From positions 1-64,000 of the forward strand of contig NZ_MSJR01000007.1 of NCBI RefSeq assembly GCF_002078605.1: 64,000 nucleotides of DNA, given 5' to 3'. This document shows, piece after piece, positions 17,401-25,552 of this stretch. The translations under genes were made by a program, and so were the position numbers. The notes below the pieces were generated by a model that saw nothing but the letters and a program-made list of their open reading frames with translations, ran no database searches and had not been told where the DNA came from. The first letter of the stretch is position 1, and every line of letters starts with the position of its first letter. The stretch is from Salegentibacter sediminis (lineage in GTDB: Bacteria > Bacteroidota > Bacteroidia > Flavobacteriales > Flavobacteriaceae).

Positions 17401-17460
17401 CCCCCAGCTAACACTTGCCAGTATTAGCACCAGGCTAAAAATTAAACTATTTTTTTTCAT
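14413..17460 (-). CDS. SusC/RagA TonB-dependent outer-membrane transporter
   Basis: This 1015-residue protein has a signal peptide (1-25, ending TFAQ), a carboxypeptidase-D-like regulatory domain (about 28-95: GVVTDFDGNYSI, FSYVGFQTQEI), and the SusC plug (LDELIVVGY, then VRIRGNGTIGNNNPLYVIDGIP, SAASIYGSRAAGGVIVIETKSG). A long beta-barrel follows, ending in the membrane-type aromatic/Leu terminus LFGVNITL. It imports oligosaccharides across the outer membrane with energy from TonB, together with the SusD lipoprotein. It is transcribed after the putative glycosidase (32-base gap). No anti-sigma-type STN domain is present, consistent with control by LacI rather than by an ECF sigma pair. Confidence 0.97.
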   Translation of the reverse strand: MKKNSLIFSLVLILASVSWGATFAQTVSGVVTAADIPIPGVSVVEKGTNNGVVTDFDGNYSIDLDDANAVLVFSYVGFQTQEISVDGRQQIDVFLEDEVSQLDELIVVGYKSQKGRTISGALSSVNVDNLESRRVPEVTQALQGQVAGVNITQSTGAPGDEVEVRIRGNGTIGNNNPLYVIDGIPSREISFLNPSDIKSMTVLKDASAASIYGSRAAGGVIVIETKSGSDRKGIQANYFTGFQKVTNLPNMLNAEQYMQTVERAWNNAGYEGENPYTADLNRSDFADVDYLDELFELGRTHSAQVTASGGNENTGYFLSGGYFGQDGPVVYDNDQYKRINFRSNVQSNVTDRFRVGANLQASYEYKDRISSSGDAPGIIRHAFLRPPIIPVKKDPSDPTYSEEDPFTDLPFYQGPDSFESSKYEYSQNPIALAYFTDDAARTFKTFGNLFAEYSLLEDKSLTFRTNFGADINFIHNKAFGVNFGDDDGGGAARDRGLGRQNRPNSLGETRGEDITLTWNNSLSYSKEFDEHSIDALVGSEFITSRLSNLNASRTRFDFTQPNFRYIDFGDTEQDLWNGGLAEEWSLFSFFGTATYSFQDKYMVTANLRADASSRFAEENQWGYFPSFSTGWMISEEEFTEDLTWLSELKLRASWGQLGNQEIPNFAYLTLYRRDADRYLISRYGNPDLKWETTTQTNVGLDFGIIDNRIYGSVDYFKKETTDILLPISLPNFVGDVSPTFLNAGEVSNSGLEFALSYRNYDNEFKYSVSGNIATLKNEVNSLHPNLPYINGRVTRTQPGEALNSYYGFIQEGIYQNEQEIADHLSGTSNPAQQPGDIKFKDLNGDGRINDNDRDFIGNPNPELSFGLNAGFDYKGFDFSLLFQGVSGVDRYNDLKKIIDYDTRPFNFTDRVLESWDGEGSTNTIPRVSFTDNGSSRISDIFVEDASYLRLKNIELGYSLSLQEEIGVESLRVYTSGQNLFTITDYSGLDPESTDLIDFGTYPQSLTILFGVNITL

Positions 17461-17492
17461 AATTTTTCAATTTAAGTTAGTAATCCAGTATG

Positions 17493-19964
17493 TTAGTATT
17501 TATTTTCTTTTCTAAAATCAGGGTCCATTTCAGGCTTTCTATTCCCTACGAATTCATTAGCCATTAGAATAAAAACATTCCAGCTAAGACCTTTGGTAGA
17601 CGGCCACCATTCATCATAGGATTCCCATTTGGTTGGAATAAATTCCTTGCTGTAAGGCCAATTCGGATTAAGATTTTTTTCTGCCCATAATCGATTCTCC
17701 ATTCGTTTCTTCGCGGGCTTCCAACCGTGCCAATATCCTACCGCATATGCCGTATATTCTGCTCTTAGCCAACTACCCCCATTATAATAAAACCCGTCCC
17801 TACTGTTATCTCCGTAATTATTAGACCCAAACTCCCCAAAAGGCTGATAATTTTCATCCATATATGTATATCCCTTTTCGTCATTAGTTAACCTAACAAT
17901 AATTGGGGCCGTTGTTCCTATCTCAGGATGCACAGAATTTTCAACCTTATTTAATGCTGGAATCTGATCTAAATGATTTTGAACCATTTCATTAGTAAGC
18001 ATAGGCTTTTCAAAAACCCAAAGTGACAGGAATTCAGGAACCAGGTCGGTAACACTTATAAGATCTGGGTAATTAGAATCAAAGAGTAAATGCTTCCTAT
18101 CCTTATCATAAAAATTTCGATACTCCTCTTCCGCCTTTTTTACATAGTCTTCTTCTATTTCCAGACCCAGAGCTTGAATGGCCTTAAGTGCAACCGCAAA
18201 CATTCCCTGATTTGCAGCCATTCGTTCTGTCTTTGGATGGTATTCCATAACGTCTACCTGACTCATTGAAAAATGCGAAGCACATTTCCCATCCCGGTTT
18301 TCATCAAACTCATTTAATATATAATCTGCCGCAAGTTGAATTTTCTCTTGTGGTAATTCAACGCCAAATCTTCTTTTATTCAACAACCCCCAAACCAACC
18401 ATTCTATAGTTGCTTCATTATCTTTGGCTTCAACAGATCCCATATAAGGAGTGATTATAGTTCCTATTGCACCCTCCGGAGTTTGTGTGGCCGCCCATTG
18501 ATTCCAGATTGAAACATTCAGTTCTTTATTGTATGTAGAGATTACAGACCAAAAAGAATCCCTGTTGTACATATCCGGAGAATAATTCAGATTGGGCACA
18601 TTAAAAGGTTTTTCATCATCAATTGAAGTTATCCAGGTCATCATTTGAAAATTAGCATACAGCATTTTTTCTACTTCTGTCCCTTCGAACCCCATCCCTT
18701 CAGCCAGCTTAACCTGAGAAGAAACCTTGAAATCCTTCTGATCCTTCCAGGGCCTCATAAAAACATAGGTAACTTTTTCAATAGTATCTCCCATTGGCAG
18801 CCTATTATAATCGAATCGGTAAGGTTCATGTTCCTGTATTTTTAGATTTTTAATGTTAAGAGATCCACTTAAGCCATTGGTCCTTCCTATAAACATTTTA
18901 ACATCTTCCGCTTCTGTATAAGGCACCATAACACTCGCCTTAAATTCCTGCCAACTATCTTTCTCTAAAGGAAACCCGTCGATATATTTTATGCCGTGTT
19001 CCAGTTCAGATCCTTCAACTCCATTTTTATAATTATATAGTTTCAGAGCCAGAGGCATGTCCCCTTTTGCAGAAAATGAAATGCTGTAAATTTTTTGAGG
19101 TTTCATCCCAGACAGAAATTCTATTCCAGCCTTTTCCCCTTTAGGAAAAGTCATTTCAATAAGGGAATCCTTTTGCTTTAGCTTTAAATTTCCGGTTTTA
19201 GAAAACAAATCCGGAATTGGCAATTCTGAGCTTTCACCATGGTCTAAATTTAGAGCTTCTCCATATGTGTATTTGATATAATGTTTCCCATTATCCTGCT
19301 CTTTTGGGGTTGCTGTCGAAAGTAAATTTGCATCTGGTAATATGCGCATTCCTACCATTCCTCCGCCCCGACCTGAAAAACGTCTCCTTGTGGTTCTGGT
19401 AAAATTGTTTTGGTACCCCGGGTTTGTTAGAAAACCAACTACCTCATCCTCATTAGTAATAAAACCCGCTGAAGGATATAATTCATGAACCATTCCTCCT
19501 TCAAAATTCCCATATTCAAAACTCACATATTTCTGAGGCGTAAAGGCAGGTATATTAGTGAAATCTACAGAATAGTAGAAATTAGGAATGGAGTTCTGAC
19601 TAATTCTTAAAGTTTTTTTGATCAGGGATGGACTTACTTTTTCATATTCTACTTCGGAATACAAATTAGAATCAAAATCCTTTAGATATTGGGCTTTCTT
19701 TAAAATAAATCCTTTTACCGTATTTTCATAGGAAGCAGCCTTCCAGTTTTCAATCTTAAAACTTACACTTCTATCTAAATTAGAGAGTTGCAGATTGAAT
19801 TCTCCTTGATTTCCTATTAACTCATCCGTCCCATCCAAAATTTGAACAAAATAACCGGTTTCTCTATCTCCCTTAATTTCGAAATCCAAATTCTGGGAAT
19901 AACCAATACTGGAAAAAATTAACAAACAAAAACCTAAGAGTAGTGATTCTAATCGCATAAACAA
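17493..19964 (-). CDS. Large exported putative glycosidase, (alpha/alpha)6-barrel type
   Basis: The 823-residue product has a signal peptide (1-23, SIGYSQ). Residues about 25-230 are beta-rich. Residues 265-390 read like a carbohydrate-binding sandwich (YSISFSAKGDMPLALKLYNY, WQEFKASVMVPY, NLKIQEHEPYRF). Residues 420-800 are helical and contain the six-hairpin-type stretches SPDMYNRDSFWSVIS, WNQWAATQTPEGAIGT, ERMAANQGMFAVALKA and DGFYYNGGSWLRAEYTAYAVGYW. The acidic residues in NRDSFW and SWLRAEY are candidate catalysts. I could not match a CAZy family by eye. As first gene after the operator it is likely the enzyme that defines the locus. Substrate and even hydrolase versus lyase chemistry remain open. 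Confidence 0.7.
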   Translation of the reverse strand: MFMRLESLLLGFCLLIFSSIGYSQNLDFEIKGDRETGYFVQILDGTDELIGNQGEFNLQLSNLDRSVSFKIENWKAASYENTVKGFILKKAQYLKDFDSNLYSEVEYEKVSPSLIKKTLRISQNSIPNFYYSVDFTNIPAFTPQKYVSFEYGNFEGGMVHELYPSAGFITNEDEVVGFLTNPGYQNNFTRTTRRRFSGRGGGMVGMRILPDANLLSTATPKEQDNGKHYIKYTYGEALNLDHGESSELPIPDLFSKTGNLKLKQKDSLIEMTFPKGEKAGIEFLSGMKPQKIYSISFSAKGDMPLALKLYNYKNGVEGSELEHGIKYIDGFPLEKDSWQEFKASVMVPYTEAEDVKMFIGRTNGLSGSLNIKNLKIQEHEPYRFDYNRLPMGDTIEKVTYVFMRPWKDQKDFKVSSQVKLAEGMGFEGTEVEKMLYANFQMMTWITSIDDEKPFNVPNLNYSPDMYNRDSFWSVISTYNKELNVSIWNQWAATQTPEGAIGTIITPYMGSVEAKDNEATIEWLVWGLLNKRRFGVELPQEKIQLAADYILNEFDENRDGKCASHFSMSQVDVMEYHPKTERMAANQGMFAVALKAIQALGLEIEEDYVKKAEEEYRNFYDKDRKHLLFDSNYPDLISVTDLVPEFLSLWVFEKPMLTNEMVQNHLDQIPALNKVENSVHPEIGTTAPIIVRLTNDEKGYTYMDENYQPFGEFGSNNYGDNSRDGFYYNGGSWLRAEYTAYAVGYWHGWKPAKKRMENRLWAEKNLNPNWPYSKEFIPTKWESYDEWWPSTKGLSWNVFILMANEFVGNRKPEMDPDFRKENKY

Positions 19965-19987
19965 TAATTAAACTAGTCGAAAACGGT

Positions 19988-20007
19988 TTAGTAAAACGTT
20001 TTACTAA
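19988..20007. promoter_or_regulatory. Palindromic LacI-type operator
   Basis: TTAGTAAAACGTTTTACTAA is a perfect 20-bp palindrome with the central CG typical of LacI-family operators. It lies 23 bases before the glycosidase start and directly downstream of a good promoter on the minus strand, where a bound repressor would block initiation. The adjacent lacI-family gene is the obvious partner. Confidence 0.8.
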
Positions 20008-20011
20008 GCAG

Positions 20012-20043
20012 CTAATATAAAAAGCTAAGCTATATCTACCAAA
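20012..20043 (-). promoter_or_regulatory. Promoter of the polysaccharide utilisation operon
   Basis: On the minus strand TTTG (20043-20040) is followed after 20 bases by TATATTAG (20019-20012), six of eight matches to TAnnTTTG with the standard spacing. Transcription would start within the palindromic operator at 19988-20007 and read the glycosidase, SusC, SusD, GH130 and porter genes. Confidence 0.6.
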
Positions 20044-20080
20044 TTATTTAACAAGTTTGAAAAATTAGAATTATCTAATC

Positions 20081-21130
20081 TTAAGGATTGGAGCTTTCTT
20101 TATTTAATTGATGTAAGGATTCCCTTACGATTAATTCTCCTGGTAAAGCTTTTGTAAAGAAATGCCTCCTTTCTTTTTTTGAAGCAAGAATTTCAAGAGT
20201 TCCATTTATAAGTTCTTTGGCTAAATCAGAAATTGGTTGAGCGATTACACTTATAGGTGGAGAATAAAGCTCAAACACATCTCTTTCGTCAAAAGATATT
20301 ATAGCCAGGTCCTCAGGGATTTTAATTTGTTTTTCACGAATTACCCGTAAACCATTAATTGCAAGATTATTAGTGGCAAAAAGGATTGAATCTATCTTGG
20401 GATTTTCATTCAGAAAATTTCTAATGGCGTTCATCCCCCCTGGGGTTTTTACCTCGTTAAATTTTAAAAATAATTCATACGTAGGTAAATCAAAATTTTT
20501 GATCGCTTCTAAATATCCTTCATGCCTTTCAACCAACGGGGATAATTGTGAATCTATTCCCACAAATGCAATATTTCTTCTTCCCGATTCATAAAATCCG
20601 GCCACTGCTTTTTGAGCTCCCTCAAAATTCTCAAGGATTACATAATTATGCTTGAAATTTTTAAAATATCTGTCAAAAACCATCACATTTTGATGCTCTT
20701 CATAGATCAGATTTTTAAGGTCTTTCTCAAAATTCTCAGGAGGGGTTATTATAAATGCATCTACTTGCCTGTCTTTAAAAAGAGAAATAAGTTCTAAAGT
20801 TCTATCTCGATCGTTTTCGGTGCTGCAGTAAATAATATTGTAGCCATTTTTGAAAGCGATCTCTTCCATTTCTTTTGCAATGGCGGAGAAAAAAGGGTCT
20901 GAGATATCCTCCACCATGAATACAATAGATTTGGATCTACCAGTTCTTAATGATTGAGCCGATGAATTAGGTTTGTAACCAACCTTCTCAATATAATCTT
21001 CAACCTTTTTTATTACCTCTTTACTAATCCTATTTTCTGCTTTTTTATTAATAATGAAGGAAATCGTAGTAATGGAGATCCCCAATTCCTTCGAAATATC
21101 CTTCATTGATATTTTTTTATTTCGCTTCAT
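20081..21130 (-). CDS. LacI family transcriptional regulator
   Basis: This 349-residue repressor has the LacI helix-turn-helix at 8-28 (MKDISKELGISITTISFIIN) and the hinge helix (GYKPNSSAQSLRTGRSK, about 51-67). A periplasmic-binding-protein-like sensor domain follows (SIVFMVEDISDPFFSAIAKEME, VDAFIITPP, NIAFVGIDSQLSPLVERHEGYLEAI, LAIISFDERDVFELYSPPISVIAQP). It should bind the palindrome at 19988-20007 and release it on binding a sugar from the imported glycan. It ends 117 bases upstream of the glycosidase start on the same strand, and its own transcript could read into the operon. The inducer is unknown. Confidence 0.95.
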   Translation of the reverse strand: MKRNKKISMKDISKELGISITTISFIINKKAENRISKEVIKKVEDYIEKVGYKPNSSAQSLRTGRSKSIVFMVEDISDPFFSAIAKEMEEIAFKNGYNIIYCSTENDRDRTLELISLFKDRQVDAFIITPPENFEKDLKNLIYEEHQNVMVFDRYFKNFKHNYVILENFEGAQKAVAGFYESGRRNIAFVGIDSQLSPLVERHEGYLEAIKNFDLPTYELFLKFNEVKTPGGMNAIRNFLNENPKIDSILFATNNLAINGLRVIREKQIKIPEDLAIISFDERDVFELYSPPISVIAQPISDLAKELINGTLEILASKKERRHFFTKALPGELIVRESLHQLNKESSNP

Positions 21131-21533
21131 TATTTCGGAGTTTTTCGGATTAGAGTATAAGAGAAAAGTTAAGCTGGAATAGAAATTAATTAGAGCAAAT
21201 GTATAAAATTGAAATTACCCATATCTTTTCCCATTAAAGGCTAACATTTTTCTGATCCTTATATTTTCATATCTAGGTTCCAGGCATCGAAGGAATGAAT
21301 CTCTTCAAAAGTACACTCTCCTACCACCACCGCAGCCCATGCCAAATTCATTTTGGTAAAGACGGGGATCTATAGTGATGTTTGGTTTTAAACCGTCTTT
21401 TCAAAAATGAAAGGAGGTTCTTTTGGCAGAAAAGCCCCGGAATATTCCCTTTAAGTTATATAAAAACCAATCTGCCTGGAAATCTATCGAATGAAATTGT
21501 ATAAAATCAAAATATGGTTTGGCAACCAGAAAT
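21131..21533. other. Gene-free stretch with possible decayed gene end and hairpin
   Basis: Nothing complete is encoded here. Short frames at 21296-21372 (plus: MNLFKSTLSYHHRS...) and on the opposite strand (a Gly-rich GMGCGGGRR run) hint at the end of a decayed gene, but neither is recognised. At 21389-21425 lies a mismatched relative of the 7967-8001 terminator, sharing AACCG-CTTTTCA-AAATGAAA. The first 60 bases next to the lacI-family gene should hold its promoter, though no clear box was found. Confidence 0.35.
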
Positions 21534-21582
21534 AAAAAAACCCGTAACGCATTGATTAACAACGCAATTACAGGTTTTTTTT
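21534..21582 (-). terminator. Terminator after the tRNA genes
   Basis: On the minus strand CCTGTAATTGCGTTG and CAATGCGTTACGGG pair with a two-base bulge around TTAAT, followed by seven T residues. Runs of A and T on both sides would let it work in both directions. It lies four bases past the 3' end of tRNA-Leu. Confidence 0.8.
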
Positions 21583-21585
21583 AAG

Positions 21586-21671
21586 TACTCGGAGCGGGAC
21601 TTGAACCCGCACGACCGTTGCTGGTCATTGGATTTTAAGTCCAACGTGTCTACCAATTCCACCATCCGAGC
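21586..21671 (-). tRNA. tRNA-Leu (anticodon TAA)
   Basis: The minus strand reads GCTCGGATGGTGGAATTGGT at the 5' end, with an anticodon arm TTGGACTTAAAATCCAA (TAA), a long variable arm (TGACCAGCAACGGTCG) as in class II tRNAs, the T arm GCGGGTTCAAGTCCCGC and an acceptor closing TCCGAGT plus discriminator A. The first pair is G-T. CCA is not encoded. Confidence 0.95.
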
Positions 21672-21676
21672 GAAAA

Positions 21677-21702
21677 ACAAAACCCCGATAAACCGGGGTT
21701 CA
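21677..21702 (-). terminator. Hairpin between tRNA-Gly and tRNA-Leu
   Basis: AACCCCG and CGGGGTT form a perfect 7-bp stem with a six-base loop, followed on the minus strand by TTTGTTTTT. It may be a partial terminator or a processing signal between the two tRNAs. Confidence 0.5.
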
Positions 21703-21717
21703 TTTTCAATATTTCTG

Positions 21718-21790
21718 AGCGAAAAACGGGATTCGAACCCGCGACCTCCACCTTGGCAAGGTGGCGCTCTACCAACTGAGCTATTTTCGC
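21718..21790 (-). tRNA. tRNA-Gly (anticodon GCC)
   Basis: The minus strand begins GCGAAAATAGCTCAGTTGGT. The anticodon arm is CCACCTTGCCAAGGTGG with anticodon GCC, the T arm GCGGGTTCGAATCCCGT, and the acceptor closes with TTTTCGC and discriminator T, usual for glycine. The gene is 73 bases long and lies 46 bases upstream of tRNA-Leu in the direction of transcription. CCA is not encoded. Confidence 0.95.
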
Positions 21791-21844
21791 GTTTTAAAAG
21801 AACTACCACGATTTCAATCGTGATCGCAACTGCTATTGCGGATG

Positions 21845-21874
21845 CAAATTTAATATAAATCTTATAATGTCAAA
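21845..21874 (-). promoter_or_regulatory. Promoter of the tRNA-Gly/Leu unit
   Basis: On the minus strand TTTG (21874-21871), 18 bases, then TAAATTTG (21852-21845) is a full match to the Bacteroidota promoter, one base shorter in spacing than average. The leader of about 48 bases before tRNA-Gly contains a CACGATT/AATCGTG hairpin. Confidence 0.65.
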
Positions 21875-21946
21875 GTCTTTTCAATAAAAAAGAATCGAGT
21901 TTTTGAATCAAAAAAACTAAGCGCTTAAGCTTCAATGCATCCGCAC

Positions 21947-24571
21947 TTAAGTTCTGGCCTTTTTAGCCTTCCCGGCCAGCATTCGTTTAATTTCATTTAG
22001 CTTCATCAGCGCCTCTACAGGAGTAAGCGTATCTATATCTATTTGAAGCAGTTCCTCCTTGAGTTCCTCCAACAGCGGATCGTCAAGATTAAAGAAACTC
22101 AGCTGCAGCTCGTCTTCAGCCGATTTCTTCAGAATCTCACCCGAGTCTTCCATAGAATGGGATTTCTCCAGCTTTTCCAGGATCTTGTTCGCCCGATGCA
22201 ACACCTGCTGCGGCATCCCGGCCATCCTGGCCACGTGTATCCCAAAGCTATGTTCACTGCCTCCCGGCACCAACTTCCGAAGAAAAAGCACATTGTCTTT
22301 CAACTCTTTTACCGAAACATTGAAGTTCTTGATGCGCTCAAAGGTATCGCACATCTCGTTTAGCTCGTGGTAATGGGTTGCAAACAGGGTTTTTGGCCTG
22401 GCAGGATGCTCATGAAGATATTCACTAATGGCCCAGGCAATCGATATTCCATCATAGGTACTGGTTCCTCTACCAATCTCATCGAGTAGCACCAGGCTAC
22501 GCTCTGAAATATTATTAAGAATACTGGCCGTTTCGTTCATCTCTACCATAAAGGTCGATTCGCCCATAGAGATATTATCACTGGCCCCCACCCGCGTGAA
22601 GATCTTGTCTACCAATCCTATTTCAGCCGCTTTCGCCGGTACAAAACTTCCCATTTGAGCCATAAGTACGATCAAGGCGGTTTGCCTTAAAATAGCAGAC
22701 TTACCACTCATATTGGGCCCGGTAATCATAATCACCTGCTGGTTTTCCCTATCCAGGTGAAGGTTGTTGGTTACATAATTTTCGCCAATTGGAAGTTGCT
22801 TTTCGATTACGGGATGCCTGCCCTCGCTGATCTCCAGCTCATAACCATCCAAAATCTCAGGTTTACAGTATTTTTCGGTCCCTGCCTGGAGCGCAAAAGA
22901 AGCCAGGCAGTCCAATCGGGCGATAAGCTGCGCATTTTGTTGCACGGGCTGAATATAATCGCCCATCCACTGTACCAAATGTGCAAAAAGCTTTTGTTCC
23001 AGATGCAGGATCTTTTCTTCAGCACCAAGGATCTTAGCCTCATATTCCTTCAGCTCTTCCGTGATATAACGCTCCGCATTTACCAGGGTCTGTTTTCGAA
23101 TCCACTCTTCGGGCACCTTATCTTTATGCGTATTGCGCACCTCGATATAGTAGCCATACACATTATTGTTTCCGATTTTCAAAGAGGAAATTCCAGTAGC
23201 GCGGGTTTCCCGCTCCACCATATTATCGAGGTAATCCTTACCCGAAAAAGCGATCTTCCGCAATTCATCCAGTTCTTCTGAAAAACCTTCTTTAATGCAA
23301 TTTCCTTTTAGAATATTCACGGGCGCCTCCTCATTAAGGCTCTGCCCTATTTTCTCCCGAAGTAAATTACAATCGTGAAGCTGGTCCCCGATAATCTTAA
23401 TCGCTTCATTCTCCGATTCCAAAGCCAGGGCTTTTATAGGCACCACAGCATCTAATGAATGTTTAAGCTGATTTACTTCCCGCGGACTTACTTTGGTGGT
23501 TGCGACCTTGGAGATAAGGCGCTCCAGGTCACTTATTTGTTTTATATGCTGTTGAATTTTCTCCAGAACTTCCGGATTTTCCAGAAGAAACTCCACCACC
23601 TGATGTCGTTGTTTGATCTTCTCGGTATTCTTCAGAGGAAGAGCCAGCCAGCGCTTCAGCAGCCTCCCTCCCATCGGGGAAATAGTCTTATCGATCACAT
23701 CCAGCAAGGTCACGGCATTGGCTGCGGTAGAGTGATAAAGCTCGAGATTTCTTATGGTAAAACGGTCCATCCACACATATTCCTCCTCAGCTATTCGGTT
23801 AACCGAATTTATATGCTGAAGTTTATCGTGGCGGGTCTCGTCCAGGTAATGCAGTACGGCACCAGAGGCAATAATTCCTTCTTCCAGGTGCTCTACCCCA
23901 AAGCCTTTAAGAGACTTGGTGTTAAAATGCCCGTTTAAGGTTTCGTAAGCAAAATCAGATTTAAAAACCCAGTCATCGAGATAAAAACAGTGAAAATCAT
24001 GCCCAAAGGAAGCTGCAAAATCCTTCTTGAATTTCTTCTGAATCAAAACCTCACTGGGGCTGAAATTCTGTAATAACTTGTCTATATATTCAGGATTGCC
24101 CTGAGCGGTCAGGAATTCGCCGGTAGAAACATCGAGGAAGGAAACCCCGAGGATCTTTTTTCCGAAGTGTACCGCACAAAGAAAATTATTCGATTTACTT
24201 TGCAATACCTCATCGCTCATGGCAACCCCGGGCGTAACAAGTTCTGTAACGCCGCGTTTTACAATGGTCTTGGTCATTTTCGGGTCTTCCAACTGATCGC
24301 AGATCGCTACCCGTTCCCCGGCCTTCACCAGTTTTGGCAAATAAGTATTCAGGGAATGATGCGGAAACCCGGCCAGTTCGGTACGTTCACTGCCGTTGTT
24401 ACGATTGGTACATACAATATTTAGAATTCGGGCGGTTTTCACCGCATCTTCCCCAAAAGTCTCATAAAAATCGCCTACCCTAAAAAGCAACAAAGCATCG
24501 GGATACTTCGCCTTAATAGCGTTGTACTGCTTCATTAAAGGGGTTACTTTAGGCGATTTTTTTGCTGACAC
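21947..24571 (-). CDS. mutS: DNA mismatch repair protein MutS
   Basis: This 874-residue protein has all MutS domains. The N-terminal mismatch-recognition domain carries the Phe-x-Glu motif ([13 protein letters not shown]), followed by connector, lever and clamp. The ATPase has Walker [17 protein letters not shown], a signature segment [17 protein letters not shown] and Walker [17 protein letters not shown], with FATHYHEL and a helix-turn-helix close to the end. It binds base mismatches and small loops and recruits MutL. It is the canonical MutS1 length. It stands alone between the tRNA genes and the small membrane protein gene, which lies on the same strand. Confidence 0.98.
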   Translation of the reverse strand: MSAKKSPKVTPLMKQYNAIKAKYPDALLLFRVGDFYETFGEDAVKTARILNIVCTNRNNGSERTELAGFPHHSLNTYLPKLVKAGERVAICDQLEDPKMTKTIVKRGVTELVTPGVAMSDEVLQSKSNNFLCAVHFGKKILGVSFLDVSTGEFLTAQGNPEYIDKLLQNFSPSEVLIQKKFKKDFAASFGHDFHCFYLDDWVFKSDFAYETLNGHFNTKSLKGFGVEHLEEGIIASGAVLHYLDETRHDKLQHINSVNRIAEEEYVWMDRFTIRNLELYHSTAANAVTLLDVIDKTISPMGGRLLKRWLALPLKNTEKIKQRHQVVEFLLENPEVLEKIQQHIKQISDLERLISKVATTKVSPREVNQLKHSLDAVVPIKALALESENEAIKIIGDQLHDCNLLREKIGQSLNEEAPVNILKGNCIKEGFSEELDELRKIAFSGKDYLDNMVERETRATGISSLKIGNNNVYGYYIEVRNTHKDKVPEEWIRKQTLVNAERYITEELKEYEAKILGAEEKILHLEQKLFAHLVQWMGDYIQPVQQNAQLIARLDCLASFALQAGTEKYCKPEILDGYELEISEGRHPVIEKQLPIGENYVTNNLHLDRENQQVIMITGPNMSGKSAILRQTALIVLMAQMGSFVPAKAAEIGLVDKIFTRVGASDNISMGESTFMVEMNETASILNNISERSLVLLDEIGRGTSTYDGISIAWAISEYLHEHPARPKTLFATHYHELNEMCDTFERIKNFNVSVKELKDNVLFLRKLVPGGSEHSFGIHVARMAGMPQQVLHRANKILEKLEKSHSMEDSGEILKKSAEDELQLSFFNLDDPLLEELKEELLQIDIDTLTPVEALMKLNEIKRMLAGKAKKART

Positions 24572-24724
24572 AACTTTGAGGTTTAGATAGCTGCTAAAAT
24601 AAACATTCTGGCTGCGACTTTAAAAAAAATGAAAATTCTTGTGGAAAATTTATCCACAGGTAGTAAGCCGCTCAAGTCAGCGTTAAAAAGTAGAGGCTAT
24701 GATAGAAAAATTAGTCCGAGGAGT

Positions 24725-24871
24725 TTAATCACACCTGTTTTCGCAGTATCTATCCTTACCTGCTTCATAACCTTTTTTAATTTCGTCACGATTTACAAAA
24801 GCGAAGATTAGAAATAGTATAATTATGCCTCCCAGGAAGGATAATACCTTGCGATCTCTTTGTTTACTCAT
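24725..24871 (-). CDS. Small single-pass membrane protein (48 aa)
   Basis: On the minus strand an ATG at 24871-24869 opens a 48-codon frame ending at TAA 24727-24725. The product has a basic start (MSKQRDRKV), one transmembrane helix (LSFLGGIIILFLIFAFV) and a charged tail (NRDEIKKGYEAGKDRY) ending with two Cys (CENRC). The membrane-protein layout and charge pattern fit a real gene, and it fills the largest hole between mutS and the methylase gene. An overlapping plus-strand frame of 60 codons (24629-24811) looks less protein-like. The function is unknown. Confidence 0.6.
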   Translation of the reverse strand: MSKQRDRKVLSFLGGIIILFLIFAFVNRDEIKKGYEAGKDRYCENRCD

Positions 24872-24998
24872 TAGAAAAGTGAATTTTAGTAAGTTAGTAG
24901 TTTTCTAAAATAAGACATTTTTCCTAAAGCTCTTAAAATTATCCGGGCTTGTATAAAAGGCTTTCCTCGTTGCTTCTAAAATCCCTAATTTTGACCCT

Positions 24999-25541
24999 AT
25001 GCAAAACCGGAAATTAAAGAACAGCGAACTGGACCGTAAAACGCTAGAGGAATTCAAAGAAGCCAGCAAGACTCCTATAATCGTGATCCTGGACAACATC
25101 AGGAGCTTAAACAATGTGGGGTCGGTTTTTAGAACTTCAGATGCCTTCCTGATCGAAAAGATCTACCTCTGCGGAATCACGGCCCAGCCTCCTCATAAAG
25201 ACATTCAGAAGACAGCATTGGGCGCCACCGATACTGTAAGCTGGCAATATGCTGAAGATGTTTTGGATATCGTGACCCAACTTCAGCAGGAAGGCGTAAA
25301 AGTATTCGCCATAGAACAGGCTGAGGGCGCAGTGATGCTGGATGATTTTAAACCGGAAAAAGGAAAAAAACTGGCAGTGGTCTTCGGCAATGAGGTAAAA
25401 GGGGTGCAACAAAAAGTAGTTTCGGCAAGCGATGGGATTATTGAAATTCCGCAGCTGGGCAGTAAGCATTCCTTAAATATAGCCGTTAGCGTAGGTGTGG
25501 TGCTTTGGGATCTATTCTCCAAAATTAAAGCCGTAAAATAA
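24999..25541 (+). CDS. TrmH/SpoU family RNA 2'-O-methyltransferase
   Basis: This 180-residue SPOUT methyltransferase should methylate a ribose 2'-OH in rRNA or tRNA using S-adenosylmethionine. Motif 1 is LDNIRSLNNVGSVFRTSDAF, motif 2 VVFGNEVKGVQQ and motif 3 IPQLGSKHSLNIAVSVGVVLWD, which together form the trefoil knot. It lacks an N-terminal substrate-binding domain, so the target RNA cannot be inferred. TAATTTTG at 24986-24993, a -7 type box, ends five bases before the ATG, suggesting a leaderless or nearly leaderless transcript. It converges with the folK fusion gene, 11 bases away. Confidence 0.92.
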   Translation: MQNRKLKNSELDRKTLEEFKEASKTPIIVILDNIRSLNNVGSVFRTSDAFLIEKIYLCGITAQPPHKDIQKTALGATDTVSWQYAEDVLDIVTQLQQEGVKVFAIEQAEGAVMLDDFKPEKGKKLAVVFGNEVKGVQQKVVSASDGIIEIPQLGSKHSLNIAVSVGVVLWDLFSKIKAVK

Positions 25542-25552
25542 GAAGGTTTTTC

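Noticed and set aside
21507-21858. Open frames on both strands across 21507-21858
   Set aside because: They run over two clear tRNA genes and are artefacts of those sequences.
24629-24811. Plus-strand frame of 60 codons between mutS and the methylase gene
   Set aside because: It overlaps the more convincing minus-strand membrane-protein gene and shows no typical protein pattern.
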